From Pseudomonadota bacterium (GTDB taxonomy: Bacteria > Pseudomonadota > Gammaproteobacteria > Burkholderiales > Eutrophovitaceae), in contig JAQBTV010000002.1 in NCBI GenBank assembly GCA_027624715.1, positions 1-64,000 of the forward strand: a DNA stretch of 64,000 bases. Direction: 5' to 3'. The position numbers were made by a program, and so were the translations under genes. The notes under the pieces are model-generated. The model was not told the DNA's origin. It was given only the letters and a program-made list of their open reading frames with translations, and made no database searches. This document shows positions 7,440 through 17,044 of the stretch, piece after piece. How positions within the stretch are numbered: position 1 is the stretch's first letter; every line of letters begins with the position of its first letter.

Positions 7440-7763
7440 TTAGTTTGTAGGCTGTCGATTTAAGTCTTCAATGGGTATGTTTTCCCAATCGAATTCTCCG
7501 GTTGTTGGTTGAAGACCCGAGAGTTCTCTTGCCGCATTAATGAGATCCATAGCTTTGTTTTCTTCCCCATAAAAGCAATATCGTTTTGCACGCAGAATTC
7601 GATCGTTTAATAATTGGGTTTGTTGCGGCGACAGTTTGATATCAACCAAATCATCGCCTAAAATACGAATTTCTGTAGAGCACCCCGCCACACTCTGTTG
7701 TTGGGCGATGGCGCCTAGAAGGGCTGTGCAAAGTATGATTCTTAAGAAGCGTGAATAAACCAT
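7440..7763 (-). CDS. Small exported hypothetical protein
   Basis: A 107-residue protein with a signal peptide (residues 1 to about 26, hydrophobic core LRIILCTALLGAIA, cleavage near VAG-C). A Cys follows immediately (AGCST), but the preceding residues do not make a convincing lipobox. A second Cys (RYCFYGEENKA) could form a disulfide. The end is acidic (GEFDWENIPIEDLNRQ). I recognise no named family. It stands alone, pointing away from the Nudix gene that begins 102 bp away. Confidence 0.65.
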   Translation of the reverse strand: MVYSRFLRIILCTALLGAIAQQQSVAGCSTEIRILGDDLVDIKLSPQQTQLLNDRILRAKRYCFYGEENKAMDLINAARELSGLQPTTGEFDWENIPIEDLNRQPTN

Positions 7764-7865
7764 AAGGCATATGTCTCAGAATTTTTGGAAACGTATTCGT
7801 ATTTTTGTTGATTTGAGATTATGTAATACTAGTGTAGTTGAAGATTGATTTAAAAAAATACGGAA

Positions 7866-8468
7866 ATGTCACTATTGCTTACTCGTCAAACTATATCTAA
7901 AAGATTAGCGTCGTTCAAGCCAATGGTTGAAAATACAGGGCATCTGATGTTTAAGCACTCTGTTGAGGTGAGGCCTATTTCAGCCGCGGTGCTGGTTCCA
8001 ATTATTCATCGAGCTAATCGGTTGTCTATTTTATTGACGAAACGAACTGGTCATCTGAAAAATCATGCAGGTCAGGTCAGCTTTCCCGGGGGAAGGGTTT
8101 CGGATGATGATGAGAACAGGAAGACAACCGCTTTGAGAGAAACAAAAGAGGAGATCGGTTTAAGGCTCGACGATTCTGACTTATTAGGACAGTTACCTGA
8201 ATATGATATTCGAACAGGTTTTAGGGTCACTCCGTTTGTTGCCTGGATTGAGGCTCCTATTGATTGTGTTTTGGATTCTTTTGAGGTGGAGTCAATATTT
8301 GAAGTGCCAATGGATTTTGTTTTAAACCTTGGGAATTATAAAATCTCCTCAAGCCCTGACGATTTTGGTGAACGATGTTTTTACCGTTTACCCTATCTTG
8401 ATCACGAGATCTGGGGAGCGACTGCTGGAATGCTACATATTTTGGCGTCCGCACTGTTGGAGGTTTAA
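7866..8468 (+). CDS. Nudix hydrolase, CoA pyrophosphatase (NudL-like)
   Basis: A 200-residue Nudix protein of the UPF0035 CoA-pyrophosphatase group, which cleaves coenzyme A and acyl-CoA to 3',5'-ADP and phosphopantetheine. The UPF0035 motif SILLTKRTGHLKNHAGQVSF is at residues 54-73. The Nudix box runs 75-99 with the RETKEEIG core (Glu92, Glu95, Glu96) that binds Mg2+. Length is typical. The YbaK-like gene starts 5 bp after its stop, so the two are probably co-transcribed. Confidence 0.9.
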   Translation: MSLLLTRQTISKRLASFKPMVENTGHLMFKHSVEVRPISAAVLVPIIHRANRLSILLTKRTGHLKNHAGQVSFPGGRVSDDDENRKTTALRETKEEIGLRLDDSDLLGQLPEYDIRTGFRVTPFVAWIEAPIDCVLDSFEVESIFEVPMDFVLNLGNYKISSSPDDFGERCFYRLPYLDHEIWGATAGMLHILASALLEV

Positions 8469-8473
8469 CTCAA

Positions 8474-8959
8474 GTGAAATCACCAGTCACGGCAGCTGTT
8501 CGATTCCTGAGAGCGCATAAGGTACCCTACGCTGAACACTTATACGTCTATCAGGAACGGGGAGGGACAAGTGTTTCTGCTTATGAATTGGGTGTTCCGG
8601 AGCATGCCGTGGTGAAGACGCTTATCATGCAAACTGAAAATAGTAAGCCTCTGATTGTGCTAATGCATGGCGATAAAAATGTCTCTACCAAAGGTCTAGC
8701 TCGCCTGATTGGGACAAAGAGTATTACAACGTGCGACCCTAACGTCGCGAGTAAGCATTCGGGCTATGTGGTTGGAGGGACGTCCCCCTTTGGTACCCGC
8801 AAGGATATGCCGATTTACATAGAGAAATCGATTCTCGATCTGCCCAGAATTTATATAAATGGTGGGGCAAGGGGTTTCTTAGTGAGTCTTGCGCCTAGTG
8901 TGTTATCAGATGTACTCAATGTCGTACCTGTGAGCGTGGCAATTGAAGGTGAGCTATAG
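8474..8959 (+). CDS. ybaK: YbaK/EbsC-family aminoacyl-tRNA deacylase (Cys-tRNA(Pro) deacylase)
   Basis: A 161-residue trans-editing protein of the INS superfamily that hydrolyses mischarged Cys-tRNA(Pro). Lys48 in AVVKTL is the conserved functional lysine, and GGTSPFGTRK at 101-110 is the substrate-loop signature that separates YbaK from ProX and other INS members. Length is typical. It lies 5 bp behind the Nudix gene in a probable two-gene operon. It converges on the HtrA-type protease, whose stop is 18 bp away. Confidence 0.9.
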   Translation: MKSPVTAAVRFLRAHKVPYAEHLYVYQERGGTSVSAYELGVPEHAVVKTLIMQTENSKPLIVLMHGDKNVSTKGLARLIGTKSITTCDPNVASKHSGYVVGGTSPFGTRKDMPIYIEKSILDLPRIYINGGARGFLVSLAPSVLSDVLNVVPVSVAIEGEL

Positions 8960-8976
8960 CGGTGGTATAAGAGAAT

Positions 8977-10101
8977 TTATGTACCTTGGACGCTAACGAC
9001 AACATCTAAATTCTCACCATGACGATGAATTGTAAGTGTAATTTCTTCCCCAACTTTAAAATTATCCATTAAGCCATAATATTTGCTGATTGACTCAACT
9101 GGTATCCCCTGGACCTTGGTAATTATATCTCCAGGGACAATAACACCATCCGATCTTAGTCTGGCAGCCTCAAGCCCGGCCTTTGCAGCCGAAGATCCTG
9201 GAAAAACTCTGAGAATGGCCGCTCCCTCAATGCCCATGGTTTCGGTAATGCGCTTATTGAGGTCAGGATCAAGCTGTATACCGATGCTTGGCGGCGTGTA
9301 TTTTTTGTGTTGTATTAACTGAGGGACAACTCGATTGATCGTATCAACTGGAACTGCAAATCCAATACCAGCAGAAGCTCCTGATGGGCTATAGATAGCC
9401 GTGTTGACTCCGATTAATCGTCCATAAGAATCAAGCAAGGGCCCTCCTGAGTTTCCAGGATTAATTGCGGCATCCGTTTGAATTAGGTGTTCAATATTCT
9501 GCCCGCTTTCCGTACTGAGGCTGCGATCAAGAGCAGAGACTATTCCGGTTGTTAGCGTCCAATCCAAGCCAAATGGATTACCTATCGCATATACTTTTTG
9601 TCCTACTTTAAGGTTCTCACTTTCCCCAATAGGGATCGGGGGCGGTGATTGGGTCGTGACTATAATTTTGAGAACCGCAAGATCGTGCGATGGACTAACG
9701 CCGACTAAGCTGGCTTTATAGTCTCTTCCATCCTCTAGCCTGATAGTAGCTTCGCTACTACCCTTGATAACATGAAAATTAGTGATCACATGTCCTTGTG
9801 AATCCCATATTAATCCGGAGCCTGTTCCGCTTGGAACTGAAAATATATTGCGTGTCCAATAATCTCTAACGCGATGTTTTGTACTGATAAAAACCACTGA
9901 TTTTTTAGCGTGTTCAAAAATAGATATGGTTGCGTTTTCTTCATCAGTTAAGGGGCCTCTAGGAGTTACCGCTCGTGGCTCTGTTTTATTTGGATCAATC
10001 GAGGCATTAAGGTAGACCAACCCTCCTGTAATGCAGGTAATAATCAATACCATAAGTATCGAGACCCGTGATCCAGATCTCTTTTGACCGAGTTTAAACA
10101 T
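8977..10101 (-). CDS. HtrA-type S1C serine protease with one PDZ domain (DegS-like)
   Basis: A 374-residue periplasmic protease anchored by an N-terminal membrane segment (residues about 13-31). The trypsin-like domain has the full triad: His110 in VITNFHVIKG, Asp140 in SHDLAVLKI and Ser218 in NPGNSGGPL. A single C-terminal PDZ domain spans about 265-370. A single PDZ and a membrane anchor are the DegS layout, rather than the two-PDZ soluble DegP layout. DegS-type enzymes trigger the envelope-stress sigma-E response by cutting an anti-sigma factor; whether that applies here is inference. The degenerate relative at 32233-33207 contrasts with it. Confidence 0.9.
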   Translation of the reverse strand: MFKLGQKRSGSRVSILMVLIITCITGGLVYLNASIDPNKTEPRAVTPRGPLTDEENATISIFEHAKKSVVFISTKHRVRDYWTRNIFSVPSGTGSGLIWDSQGHVITNFHVIKGSSEATIRLEDGRDYKASLVGVSPSHDLAVLKIIVTTQSPPPIPIGESENLKVGQKVYAIGNPFGLDWTLTTGIVSALDRSLSTESGQNIEHLIQTDAAINPGNSGGPLLDSYGRLIGVNTAIYSPSGASAGIGFAVPVDTINRVVPQLIQHKKYTPPSIGIQLDPDLNKRITETMGIEGAAILRVFPGSSAAKAGLEAARLRSDGVIVPGDIITKVQGIPVESISKYYGLMDNFKVGEEITLTIHRHGENLDVVVSVQGT

Positions 10102-10126
10102 AGACTGAGTATTATTGATATTTTTT

Positions 10127-10900
10127 TTAAGATTTGTTTCTTTTCAGGTTTTCTAGGAGAGTATCAATTCGTTCATGATTTTCCTTTGATCCAATATAAG
10201 TCCTAAATAACCACTCTTGAATGCGCATGCTGCTTTCGAGATCTTGATTGAGTAATTGATTTGAAAGTTGTTTAGTTTCAATAAGACATTGTCTGTCAAA
10301 TTTGGCCATATTTATTGCGATTTCGAGAACATGATCTAACAGCTCTCCAGTTGGATAAACCTCATTGATAAAACCAATTTCTTTTGCTTCTAGTGCATCA
10401 TAAAGGCGACCAGTAAGTGTTAACTCCTTGGCCCTACCTAGACCAATGATGCGCCAAAGGGGATCGAGTATTGGTGTTAGCGATAACGCTATTTCACGCT
10501 GCCCGAATTTGGCTTTTGTCGACGCGTAACGGAAGTCGCACATCATCGCAAGATCGAATCCTCCAGCTATAGCTGGGCCACCAACAGCGCATATCACGGG
10601 TAATGGACAAAACAAAATAGACCGATAAGTTCGGTGAAACATAGCTGTATAGGATTCATTATTCAGTTTCTCAAGCTTCCTAATCTCATTTAAATCGAAG
10701 CCAGCCGAAAAGTACTGCTCTCCTCCGGTAAATACTACTACGTGTGTTCCAGTTTCTTGGGGTAACGTCTCAAAGGCCGTCGTGACCTCTTGTAGAACCT
10801 CAGGGGATAGAGCATTTCGTTTTTCTGGTCGGTTGATAGTCACCATAGCGACCTTTTGATTTATTGTGATATTCACGTGCTTAAAATTTGAAGTCTGCAT
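10127..10900 (-). CDS. Enoyl-CoA hydratase/isomerase family protein
   Basis: A 257-residue crotonase-fold protein. MVTINRPEKRNALSPEVLQE at 20-39, then FSAGFDLNEIRKLE (oxyanion-hole loop), and VGGPAIAGGFDLAMMCDFRY (second oxyanion Gly and helix) are all present. After the second loop the position equivalent to the catalytic Glu of hydratases reads REIALSLTPI, and the second conserved Glu is not obvious, so it may be an isomerase, a hydrolase or a hydratase-like enzyme. It lies 25 bp upstream of the HtrA-type gene on the same strand and may share a transcript with it. Confidence 0.85.
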   Translation of the reverse strand: MQTSNFKHVNITINQKVAMVTINRPEKRNALSPEVLQEVTTAFETLPQETGTHVVVFTGGEQYFSAGFDLNEIRKLEKLNNESYTAMFHRTYRSILFCPLPVICAVGGPAIAGGFDLAMMCDFRYASTKAKFGQREIALSLTPILDPLWRIIGLGRAKELTLTGRLYDALEAKEIGFINEVYPTGELLDHVLEIAINMAKFDRQCLIETKQLSNQLLNQDLESSMRIQEWLFRTYIGSKENHERIDTLLENLKRNKS

Positions 10901-11342
10901 AAGATTTTATTTTTTGAATATTGAGCTGAATAGGTTACTGGCTAATAACGTTTATTCTAGTTAAGTTTTGATAGGCGTTTTGAAATGGTATATACAAAGG
11001 TATACTGGTTTGTATATTTTCATAATTTATAGTTTTCGTTTAGTAACAAATTTCTTTCGTGAAAATAATTGCGTGAAATTTCTTGTATTTATTAGTAAGG
11101 TGATTTGCAGCTGTATTTTTGATGATCAGTTAAAGATGGTAATCCATGATTTTTTGAAGCACTTTTTTCTGGATTTCTATTTATTATCTTGGTAATCACG
11201 TAACTTATTTTTTTAAAAAGTCTACCTTTGTTGTTTAGTTTGTATGTCTTTACTCCGGCTATCATGTTTTATTTTTCTGACGAGTGACTCATCTTAGTGG
11301 CGTTCGTTTTGCATTGCTTTTTATTATCGGTACTTGTCTTGT
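10901..11342. other. AT-rich gap without a recognisable gene
   Basis: This 442-bp gap is clearly more AT-rich than its surroundings and strand-biased (T-rich on plus). A 57-codon minus-strand frame (11092-11265, starting MIAGVKTYKLNNKGRLFKKI, Lys-rich) and a 75-codon plus-strand frame (10968-11195) are open, but neither resembles a known family or has a Shine-Dalgarno, and both fit chance in such composition. It lies downstream of rsgA and upstream of the enoyl-CoA hydratase gene, so it should contain that gene's promoter. Confidence 0.5.
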
Positions 11343-12275
11343 TTATATCAGACTTTTTAATTTGATAGGATTCAGGAGGTACGTTCCTTTTACCGAATGC
11401 CCGATTATTTCTGCCAATATCGCTTTGTATTCTTCCCATCTAGTAGAGAGAATAAGCTTATCTTTAACGGCGGTAATCACATGGCAGTTCGGCTCTACCG
11501 TGTGTGTACAGTTGGAAAATTGGCACTGACTGAGATAATTACGGAATTCCGTGAAATAATCGGCTAGGTGTCGTGGATTGATATGGTTCAGTCCGAATGA
11601 TTGTAATCCAGGGCAGTCAATCAATGATGTTGAATCGTTTAATCGATAGAGTTGGGCATGAGTCGTTGTATGTCTCCCAGTTCTTAACTTACTGGATATG
11701 GACTTCGTTTTAGCGTGTGCCGCACTGATAATATTATTTACGATTGTTGATTTTCCAACCCCAGATTGGCCAACAAGTACTATTCTTTGATCCTTAATTA
11801 TTTCCTTTATCGATTTTGTGTCGGTGATTGCGGAAACAGCAATAGGGTCGTATCCGAGACTCCTATATTGCTTGATGAAGTTGTTCGATGAGGTGTTTTC
11901 ACCCAAGTCTGATTTATTAACTAGGATCCTCACTGAAATGCGCTGTTCTTCCGCAGCAACTAAGCAACGTGTAATCAGAGAGTAATTAATGGGCAGGTCA
12001 GTCGCTACCACTAAGATAATCATGGTTACGTTTGCCGCGATTAGCTTTTGTTTAAAGGTGTCGGATCGCCAAAAAATAGATGAACGGTCATCAATGGCAA
12101 TGATTCTGCCCTCTGAGCCTTTTACGCTGAGAAGGCATTCATCTCCGCAGGCATATTTCGTTGATCTACCTCTAGGATAAGCCATGATGATAAATCCATC
12201 AGTTAGCTCCACGGAGTAGTGCCTTCCGTGAGCCGATATGATCGTACCTTTCAGTTGTGACGATTCGGTATTCAA
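11343..12275 (-). CDS. rsgA: Ribosome small-subunit-dependent GTPase RsgA
   Basis: A 310-residue circularly permuted GTPase that acts in late 30S maturation. Domains in order: OB-fold (1 to about 70), permuted G domain with G4 NKSD at 120-123, G1 GQSGVGKS at 169-176 and G3 DCPG at 220-223 (Cys in place of the usual Thr), then a zinc domain with Cys251, Cys256, His258 and Cys264. The G4-G1-G3 order is diagnostic. The order rsgA, pterin dehydratase, M48 peptidase with divergent orn is one I know from Burkholderiales. Confidence 0.95.
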   Translation of the reverse strand: MNTESSQLKGTIISAHGRHYSVELTDGFIIMAYPRGRSTKYACGDECLLSVKGSEGRIIAIDDRSSIFWRSDTFKQKLIAANVTMIILVVATDLPINYSLITRCLVAAEEQRISVRILVNKSDLGENTSSNNFIKQYRSLGYDPIAVSAITDTKSIKEIIKDQRIVLVGQSGVGKSTIVNNIISAAHAKTKSISSKLRTGRHTTTHAQLYRLNDSTSLIDCPGLQSFGLNHINPRHLADYFTEFRNYLSQCQFSNCTHTVEPNCHVITAVKDKLILSTRWEEYKAILAEIIGHSVKGTYLLNPIKLKSLI

Positions 12276-12324
12276 ACGAACAGTTTCATTGCGTTAGTGA
12301 TGCAGCGGGAATAATGGGAGTGGT

Positions 12325-12669
12325 TTATAAGTCAAAGAGGTAGTCGACTTTAGCTGCACAAATAAAATCATTCTCGCTGAGCCCATTGATTGCATCGGTT
12401 GTGTAGCTCACATTGCATGTTTTGTATCCAACTGAGAGATTCGGATGATGATCTTCTCGATGAGAAATCCACGCTAATGCGTTGACGAATGCAAGTGTCT
12501 GATAATGATCCTTAAATTTATATTCTTTACTAATGCGATTTTCAGTGTAACTCCATCCCGACAAGCCGTTGAGCATGAGATGAACTTGAGTTTCAGGAAT
12601 GGGATCTACGCCACCTTCGCAAGGCTTACATTTTTGTTTTATAAGATTCTGAGTAATTTTATTGTTCAT
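12325..12669 (-). CDS. 4a-hydroxytetrahydrobiopterin dehydratase (PCD/PhhB family)
   Basis: A 114-residue pterin-4a-carbinolamine dehydratase, the small alpha/beta protein that recycles tetrahydrobiopterin or acts in related pterin chemistry. The signature [20 protein letters not shown] holds the conserved His-His-Pro block that forms the active site, followed by a strand-helix-strand end with the D-x-G-L-S motif. Length is typical. The position between rsgA and the M48 peptidase is conserved in betaproteobacteria. No phenylalanine hydroxylase is seen in the window. Confidence 0.92.
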   Translation of the reverse strand: MNNKITQNLIKQKCKPCEGGVDPIPETQVHLMLNGLSGWSYTENRISKEYKFKDHYQTLAFVNALAWISHREDHHPNLSVGYKTCNVSYTTDAINGLSENDFICAAKVDYLFDL

Positions 12670-12687
12670 TTTTTTGTTATTGCTAAA

Positions 12688-13941
12688 TTAATTAATACGT
12701 GCTTCAAGTCTTGAAATTCGTGCTGCGGCTGGTGGGTGTGAGTCATAGAACGCTGAGTATAATTTATCAGGCGTTAACGTCGACGAGTTATCTTTGTAGA
12801 GTTTTATGAGTGCTTTAATTAGATCTTTCGCGGGAGCTTGCTGCGCGGCATACGCATCTGCTTCAAATTCATTTTTTCTTAGGTAGGCTGCAAATAATGG
12901 TCGAAATAGAAACAAGAATGGCGGTAGACCAAAATAAAAAGCGGCCAACAGCAAAGAAGACGAGCCGAACGCGTGTAGATTGAGTGCTGCGTGGATAAAT
13001 TCTGACTGTTGAAGCGCGCTAAGTAATGCAAAGAACACCAGGCTAGTAAGAACTAAAAAGCATGTTAATTTAAACACGTGTTTCAACTTAAAATGTCCCA
13101 ATTCGTGTGCTAGAACAGCCTCAATTTCATCTGCGCTATGTTTGTTAATCAGTGTATCAAAAAATACGATTCTTTTGGATTTCCCGAATCCAGTGAAGTA
13201 CGCATTCCCGTGACTGCTTCTGCGGCTACCGTCCATTATAAATAACCCGCTAGACTGAAAGCCACACTTCTTTAGTAAGCTCTCAATACGTTCTTTTAGT
13301 TTGTCGTTATTGAGTGGTGAAAATTTATTGAACATTGGCGCTAAGACCGTTGGGGAGATATACTGGATAAAGAACCAGAACGTGATAGCAAGCAGCCAGG
13401 CATACCACCACCAGTTAACACCTGCCGTCTCCATTACCCAAAGTAGCCCAGCGATGAAAATTGACCCGATAACCGCTGAGACTGTGAGCCCGATTATCAA
13501 ATCTTTAAAAAATAATGAAAAAGACATCTTATTGAATCCGAATTTTTCTTCTAGGATAAATGTCTTGTATAAGTCAACGGGTAATTGGACCATGGATATA
13601 AATAGACCAAGGAGCCCAAAGAAAAATAATCCCGACAGAATGGTCCCTGATTCGGTCGCCGATGAAAAGTCATGAAGCCAATTCAGTATGCCTCCGAATG
13701 TTAAAGCAAGAAGCAAAGCCGCATCCACAAAGGTGGCAACATTTGATAGCTTCATTTTTTCTTCTGTATAGTTTGCAGCCTTTTTATGAGATTCCAGAGA
13801 AATGTCTTCAGAGAAGGCTGTAGGCACTCGATCTTGGTGGGATTTCACGGCCTTGATTTGGCGCATAGAGAGCCAAACTTTTATACTTGCTGAAGATAAT
13901 ACGAAAAGCAGAAAGACATAAGAAAATGCATTATTCATCAT
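12688..13941 (-). CDS. M48 family membrane metallopeptidase (Ste24/CAAX protease 1-like)
   Basis: A 417-residue integral-membrane zinc peptidase. The M48A N-terminal domain contributes several membrane helices (about residues 5-25, 68-85, 101-125, 148-172 and 178-200). The zinc motif HELGH is at 279-283, with the third ligand Glu in NEFEADAYA near 358. The family's N-terminal FGFNKMS segment is present. Bacterial Ste24 homologues process or degrade membrane proteins; no specific substrate is known here. It lies 18 bp upstream of the pterin dehydratase and is probably part of the same transcript. Confidence 0.93.
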   Translation of the reverse strand: MMNNAFSYVFLLFVLSSASIKVWLSMRQIKAVKSHQDRVPTAFSEDISLESHKKAANYTEEKMKLSNVATFVDAALLLALTFGGILNWLHDFSSATESGTILSGLFFFGLLGLFISMVQLPVDLYKTFILEEKFGFNKMSFSLFFKDLIIGLTVSAVIGSIFIAGLLWVMETAGVNWWWYAWLLAITFWFFIQYISPTVLAPMFNKFSPLNNDKLKERIESLLKKCGFQSSGLFIMDGSRRSSHGNAYFTGFGKSKRIVFFDTLINKHSADEIEAVLAHELGHFKLKHVFKLTCFLVLTSLVFFALLSALQQSEFIHAALNLHAFGSSSLLLAAFYFGLPPFLFLFRPLFAAYLRKNEFEADAYAAQQAPAKDLIKALIKLYKDNSSTLTPDKLYSAFYDSHPPAAARISRLEARIN

Positions 13942-14017
13942 AATTAGTTGACTAGTGTTAGGTGTTACGAATTTTATCGAATAACTTCATGGTCAATGAT
14001 AGTTATAATCATGAATT

Positions 14018-14563
14018 ATGCCTCAAAGTACTGAAAATTTAATTTGGCTTGATATGGAGATGACGGGGCTCAATCCGGAGCGCGACCGTATTATCGAGTT
14101 GGCGATCGTTATCACTGACTCCGAATTGAATATTTTGGATGATGGTGGAGTTTGGGTCATTCATCAATCTGAGGATATTCTTGATGGGATGGATGATTGG
14201 AATAAAGGAACTCATGGGAAGAGTGGCCTTATTGAGCGCGTCAAGATGTCTACGAGTCATGAAAGCGAGGTAGAGCAGTCAGCGCTTGAGTATTTAAAGC
14301 GGTTCTTGCCCCCGAATACATCCCCTATGTGTGGTAATTCAATTTGTCAGGATAGGCGCTTCATGGCTAAATGGATGCCAGAATTGGAATCTTATTTCCA
14401 TTACCGAAATCTTGATGTATCAACTTTGAAAGAGCTGGCTAAGCGTTGGAAGCCCGAGGCAATCAAAGGGCTAGTGAAGCATGGGAAGCATGAAGCCCTA
14501 GCCGATGTGCAGGAGACAATCGATGAACTTAAATATTATCGAGAACACTTTATTGTTAGTTAG
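14018..14563 (+). CDS. orn: Oligoribonuclease
   Basis: A 181-residue DEDDh 3'-5' exoribonuclease that degrades 2-5 nt RNAs, including linear pGpG from c-di-GMP turnover. WLDMEMTGL at 10-18 supplies the first Asp and Glu, DLDxxxW-type motif and the later HxAxxD block ([12 protein letters not shown]) complete the active site. Length matches the family. It is divergent from the M48 peptidase gene and overlaps the end of pgi by 8 bp in a convergent arrangement. Confidence 0.95.
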   Translation: MPQSTENLIWLDMEMTGLNPERDRIIELAIVITDSELNILDDGGVWVIHQSEDILDGMDDWNKGTHGKSGLIERVKMSTSHESEVEQSALEYLKRFLPPNTSPMCGNSICQDRRFMAKWMPELESYFHYRNLDVSTLKELAKRWKPEAIKGLVKHGKHEALADVQETIDELKYYREHFIVS

Positions 14564-16220
14564 ATCTTTGTTTTAGCGTGCTGATACGTTCTATTAGATT
14601 GGCGCTGGACTTAAGTTTTTCGTTGGATTGATCATCCGAGCCTAACTGTTCCTCAATCGTTTTTGCGAGCGATTTGCCAAGTTCAACGCCCCATTGGTCG
14701 AAAGAATTAATGTTCCAAATGACCCCCTGAACAAATACTTTATGTTCATATAAAGCGAGCAGGCTACCCAATGATTTTGCATTTAATTCGTCCAATATAA
14801 TTACATTGGATGGGCGATTCCCCTCAATGATTCGTGAAGGCTTTGTTTCTTCATCAGATCTCTTTTGGCCTCGATTGCCGAATGCTAAGGCTTCGATCTG
14901 CGCGAGGCAGTTGGCGAGCAAGGGTTTGACGCTTTGATGGTTTTTAGCGTCGTCTACGACAGCAATAAAGTCGCAGGGGGTTACGATTGGACTTTGGTGC
15001 AGGTGTTGTGCGAAGCTGTGTTGGAAGTTCGTTCCTCTAGCGCCCCAAATGATTGGAGCGGTGGTGTGTTTTATGGGATACTCGGATCTGTCTACCATTT
15101 TACCGTTAGACTCCATTTCGAGTTGTTGCAGGTATTCTGGCAACAATGAAAGATGCTCTGTGTAAGGGAGTATCGCGTGAGCGCAGTGATTTCTAAAGTT
15201 AACATGCCAAATACTGACTAGTGCGAGCATGATTGGTAAGTTAAGCGCAGAGGGAGCGCTATTAAAGTGTAGGTCCATTTCTTCAGCGCCTCTTAGAAGT
15301 GCTTCGAAATTCTCAAATCCTAGTCCTAGCGCAATCGGAAGGCCAACTGCAGACCAAAGCGAATAGCGACCGCTAACCCAATCGCAGAATTGAAAAATAT
15401 TTTTTGACTTGATTCCGAATTCTTCTGCGGCAGAGGGGTTTGCCGTAGTTGCGACAAAATGGTGCTCAAGTGCACTATCTTCGTCAACGTTTAATGTTTG
15501 CGTAAGCCACGATAGTGCTTTTTTTGCATTTGTAATCGTTTCCACTGTTGTGAAGGTTTTAGACGCTATTACGAATAATGTCTTAGCTGGTTTAACGTTT
15601 CTCAGTTTTTCAGTTAAGTCTGATTCGTCAATATTAGATACGAATAGAACATGTGGATCGTGATGGTTCTTCAGCGCTGAATATACTAATTTAGGTCCTA
15701 AGTCTGAGCCGCCAATGCCAATATTAATGACGGCATCAATCTTTTGTCCTGTGGCACCAATGAGTGCGCCATCTCTAAATTTATTACACAGTATGCGCAT
15801 CTGTGCCAGATTGGCATCGGTGGATATTCTTATTTCTTTTAGTGGGCCCTCGGGGGTTTTTTTACCGCTAGACCTTAGAGCGGTATGCAACGCGGCTCTA
15901 TTTTCCGAGGTGTTGATTTTTTTCCCCAAAAACATCGCTGTGATTTGATCTTTTAAGTGCGTGTGATCACAAATAGTTAAAAGTAAGTCTCGAGTTTTTT
16001 CGTTAATTTGATTTCGAGAATAATCGAGATAGAGTCCACCGAGCTCAAGTGAGAATTTTTTGGGTCTACTAGGATCTTTATTAAAGAGTTCTGCAATCGT
16101 TGCAAGGTTTGGATCTTGCCCACAATTCTCAAGACTTTTCCATGTTTCTGAGTTAAAAATTCTAGGCATATGGTAAAGAGGATACTCGTTTCTTCCACGT
16201 AAATAGCGGTATTCAATCAC
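14556..16220 (-). CDS. pgi: Glucose-6-phosphate isomerase
   Basis: A 554-residue enzyme interconverting glucose-6-phosphate and fructose-6-phosphate. Signature segments are visible: [11 protein letters not shown], the sugar-phosphate loop [12 protein letters not shown], the second PGI signature near [18 protein letters not shown] with the QLEMESNGK stretch (active-site Glu), and the C-terminal [17 protein letters not shown] motif ([15 protein letters not shown]) with the catalytic Lys. Length is normal. It converges on orn with an 8-bp overlap. Upstream is a gap containing a thiolase relic, so its promoter lies in 16221-16607. Confidence 0.96.
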   Translation of the reverse strand: MIEYRYLRGRNEYPLYHMPRIFNSETWKSLENCGQDPNLATIAELFNKDPSRPKKFSLELGGLYLDYSRNQINEKTRDLLLTICDHTHLKDQITAMFLGKKINTSENRAALHTALRSSGKKTPEGPLKEIRISTDANLAQMRILCNKFRDGALIGATGQKIDAVINIGIGGSDLGPKLVYSALKNHHDPHVLFVSNIDESDLTEKLRNVKPAKTLFVIASKTFTTVETITNAKKALSWLTQTLNVDEDSALEHHFVATTANPSAAEEFGIKSKNIFQFCDWVSGRYSLWSAVGLPIALGLGFENFEALLRGAEEMDLHFNSAPSALNLPIMLALVSIWHVNFRNHCAHAILPYTEHLSLLPEYLQQLEMESNGKMVDRSEYPIKHTTAPIIWGARGTNFQHSFAQHLHQSPIVTPCDFIAVVDDAKNHQSVKPLLANCLAQIEALAFGNRGQKRSDEETKPSRIIEGNRPSNVIILDELNAKSLGSLLALYEHKVFVQGVIWNINSFDQWGVELGKSLAKTIEEQLGSDDQSNEKLKSSANLIERISTLKQRSN

Positions 16221-16607
16221 TATGGTCGGTATGTTAAAAATCCATCCTAATGCCGCATAGTAAGGTTGGCTGGGTAAAGCGTCAAACTGAAAAAAACCTT
16301 AATTAACATTAATAGAGGTTTTCTAGGTTTTAAGCATGGCGGAGCCTTTAAGAGAGCCGCCATAATCCCCAATCGTTGCCCTTACTCCAGGTATAACTGC
16401 GACTTCGCGATCATCTATCATTTTCTTCCCCTTCTGAATTATTTACTTCTCGGCTATGTTGGCGCAACGCTCACGACCATCGATGTTGTATTTTTATAAT
16501 CTTTGAAACAATGTTTTGATCCGACTAAAACGGTGTAGCGTAGCAACCTTGCCGTAAGTATAATTACTTATGATTTTTTGCTAAGTTGTCGCGATATACA
16601 ACGTTAT
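16221..16607. other. Gap with thiolase relic between Hsp15 gene and pgi
   Basis: This 387-bp gap holds a 32-codon minus-strand thiolase remnant at 16323-16421. The remainder shows stops in all frames and no recognisable motif. The pgi promoter must lie in its left part, unless pgi is read from the hslR side. Confidence 0.6.
16323..16421 (-). pseudogene. Thiolase (acetyl-CoA acetyltransferase) N-terminal relic
   Basis: ATG at 16421 with a purine-rich GGGGAAG upstream opens a 32-codon frame reading MIDDREVAVIPGVRATIGDY, GGSLKGSAMLKT, then TAG. Thiolases begin with the closely similar pattern REVVIVGAVRTPIGxFGGSLK followed by SAxxLGA. Only the first 5 to 10 percent of the usual 390 residues is left, and nothing recognisable as thiolase follows. 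The retained start and Shine-Dalgarno suggest a deletion removed the body of the gene. Confidence 0.75.
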
Positions 16608-17003
16608 TTAACTTTTATTTTGTTTGAAGCGGATAATTTGTTGGCGCCCCCTCTTGGTTGGTCGGCTTCCGTAATTAGGAGTTTGCAGTTGTTTTGCCAA
16701 TTTCAGTGTTTCGGTTAGCGTATTTCTTTGAGCCTGACTTTCATCGGACTCTTCATAGAAGTTTTTAGCCAAATCGGCTGCAACACGTTGGTTGGAGAGT
16801 TCTTTGACTTGGATATCCCATGAAACTGGAATCAATTGGATATTAATTTTGTCGTCTACATTAAGTTGTTTTGAGGGTTTAGTTCTTACGCCATTGACCT
16901 TAACTCTTCCGGCGGTTACTGCATTAGCGGCGAGGGCTCTGGTTTTGTAGAAACGTGCAGCCCAGAGCCACTTGTCTAATCGTACTTGTTTTCCATCAGC
17001 CAT
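16608..17003 (-). CDS. hslR: Heat-shock protein 15, S4-domain RNA-binding protein
   Basis: A 131-residue Hsp15 (HslR). The S4 RNA-binding domain covers about residues 7-70 (VRLDKWLWAARFYKTRALAA, then GRVKVNGxRxKPS), followed by a basic C-terminal tail (RPTKRGRQQIIRF). Hsp15 binds stalled 50S subunits carrying nascent chains and helps recycle them. It is followed upstream by hslO with a 41-bp gap, the same pairing of heat-shock genes seen in other proteobacteria (hslR-hslO), so the two are probably co-transcribed. Confidence 0.93.
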   Translation of the reverse strand: MADGKQVRLDKWLWAARFYKTRALAANAVTAGRVKVNGVRTKPSKQLNVDDKINIQLIPVSWDIQVKELSNQRVAADLAKNFYEESDESQAQRNTLTETLKLAKQLQTPNYGSRPTKRGRQQIIRFKQNKS

Positions 17004-17044
17004 GACGTAATATTAGGTGGTTAGGTATACAGGCACTTCGCCTA

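Noticed and set aside
10968-11195. 75-codon plus-strand ORF in the AT-rich gap
   Set aside because: Composition is that of a random AT-rich tract, with many Phe/Ile/Tyr residues, no Shine-Dalgarno and no family match.
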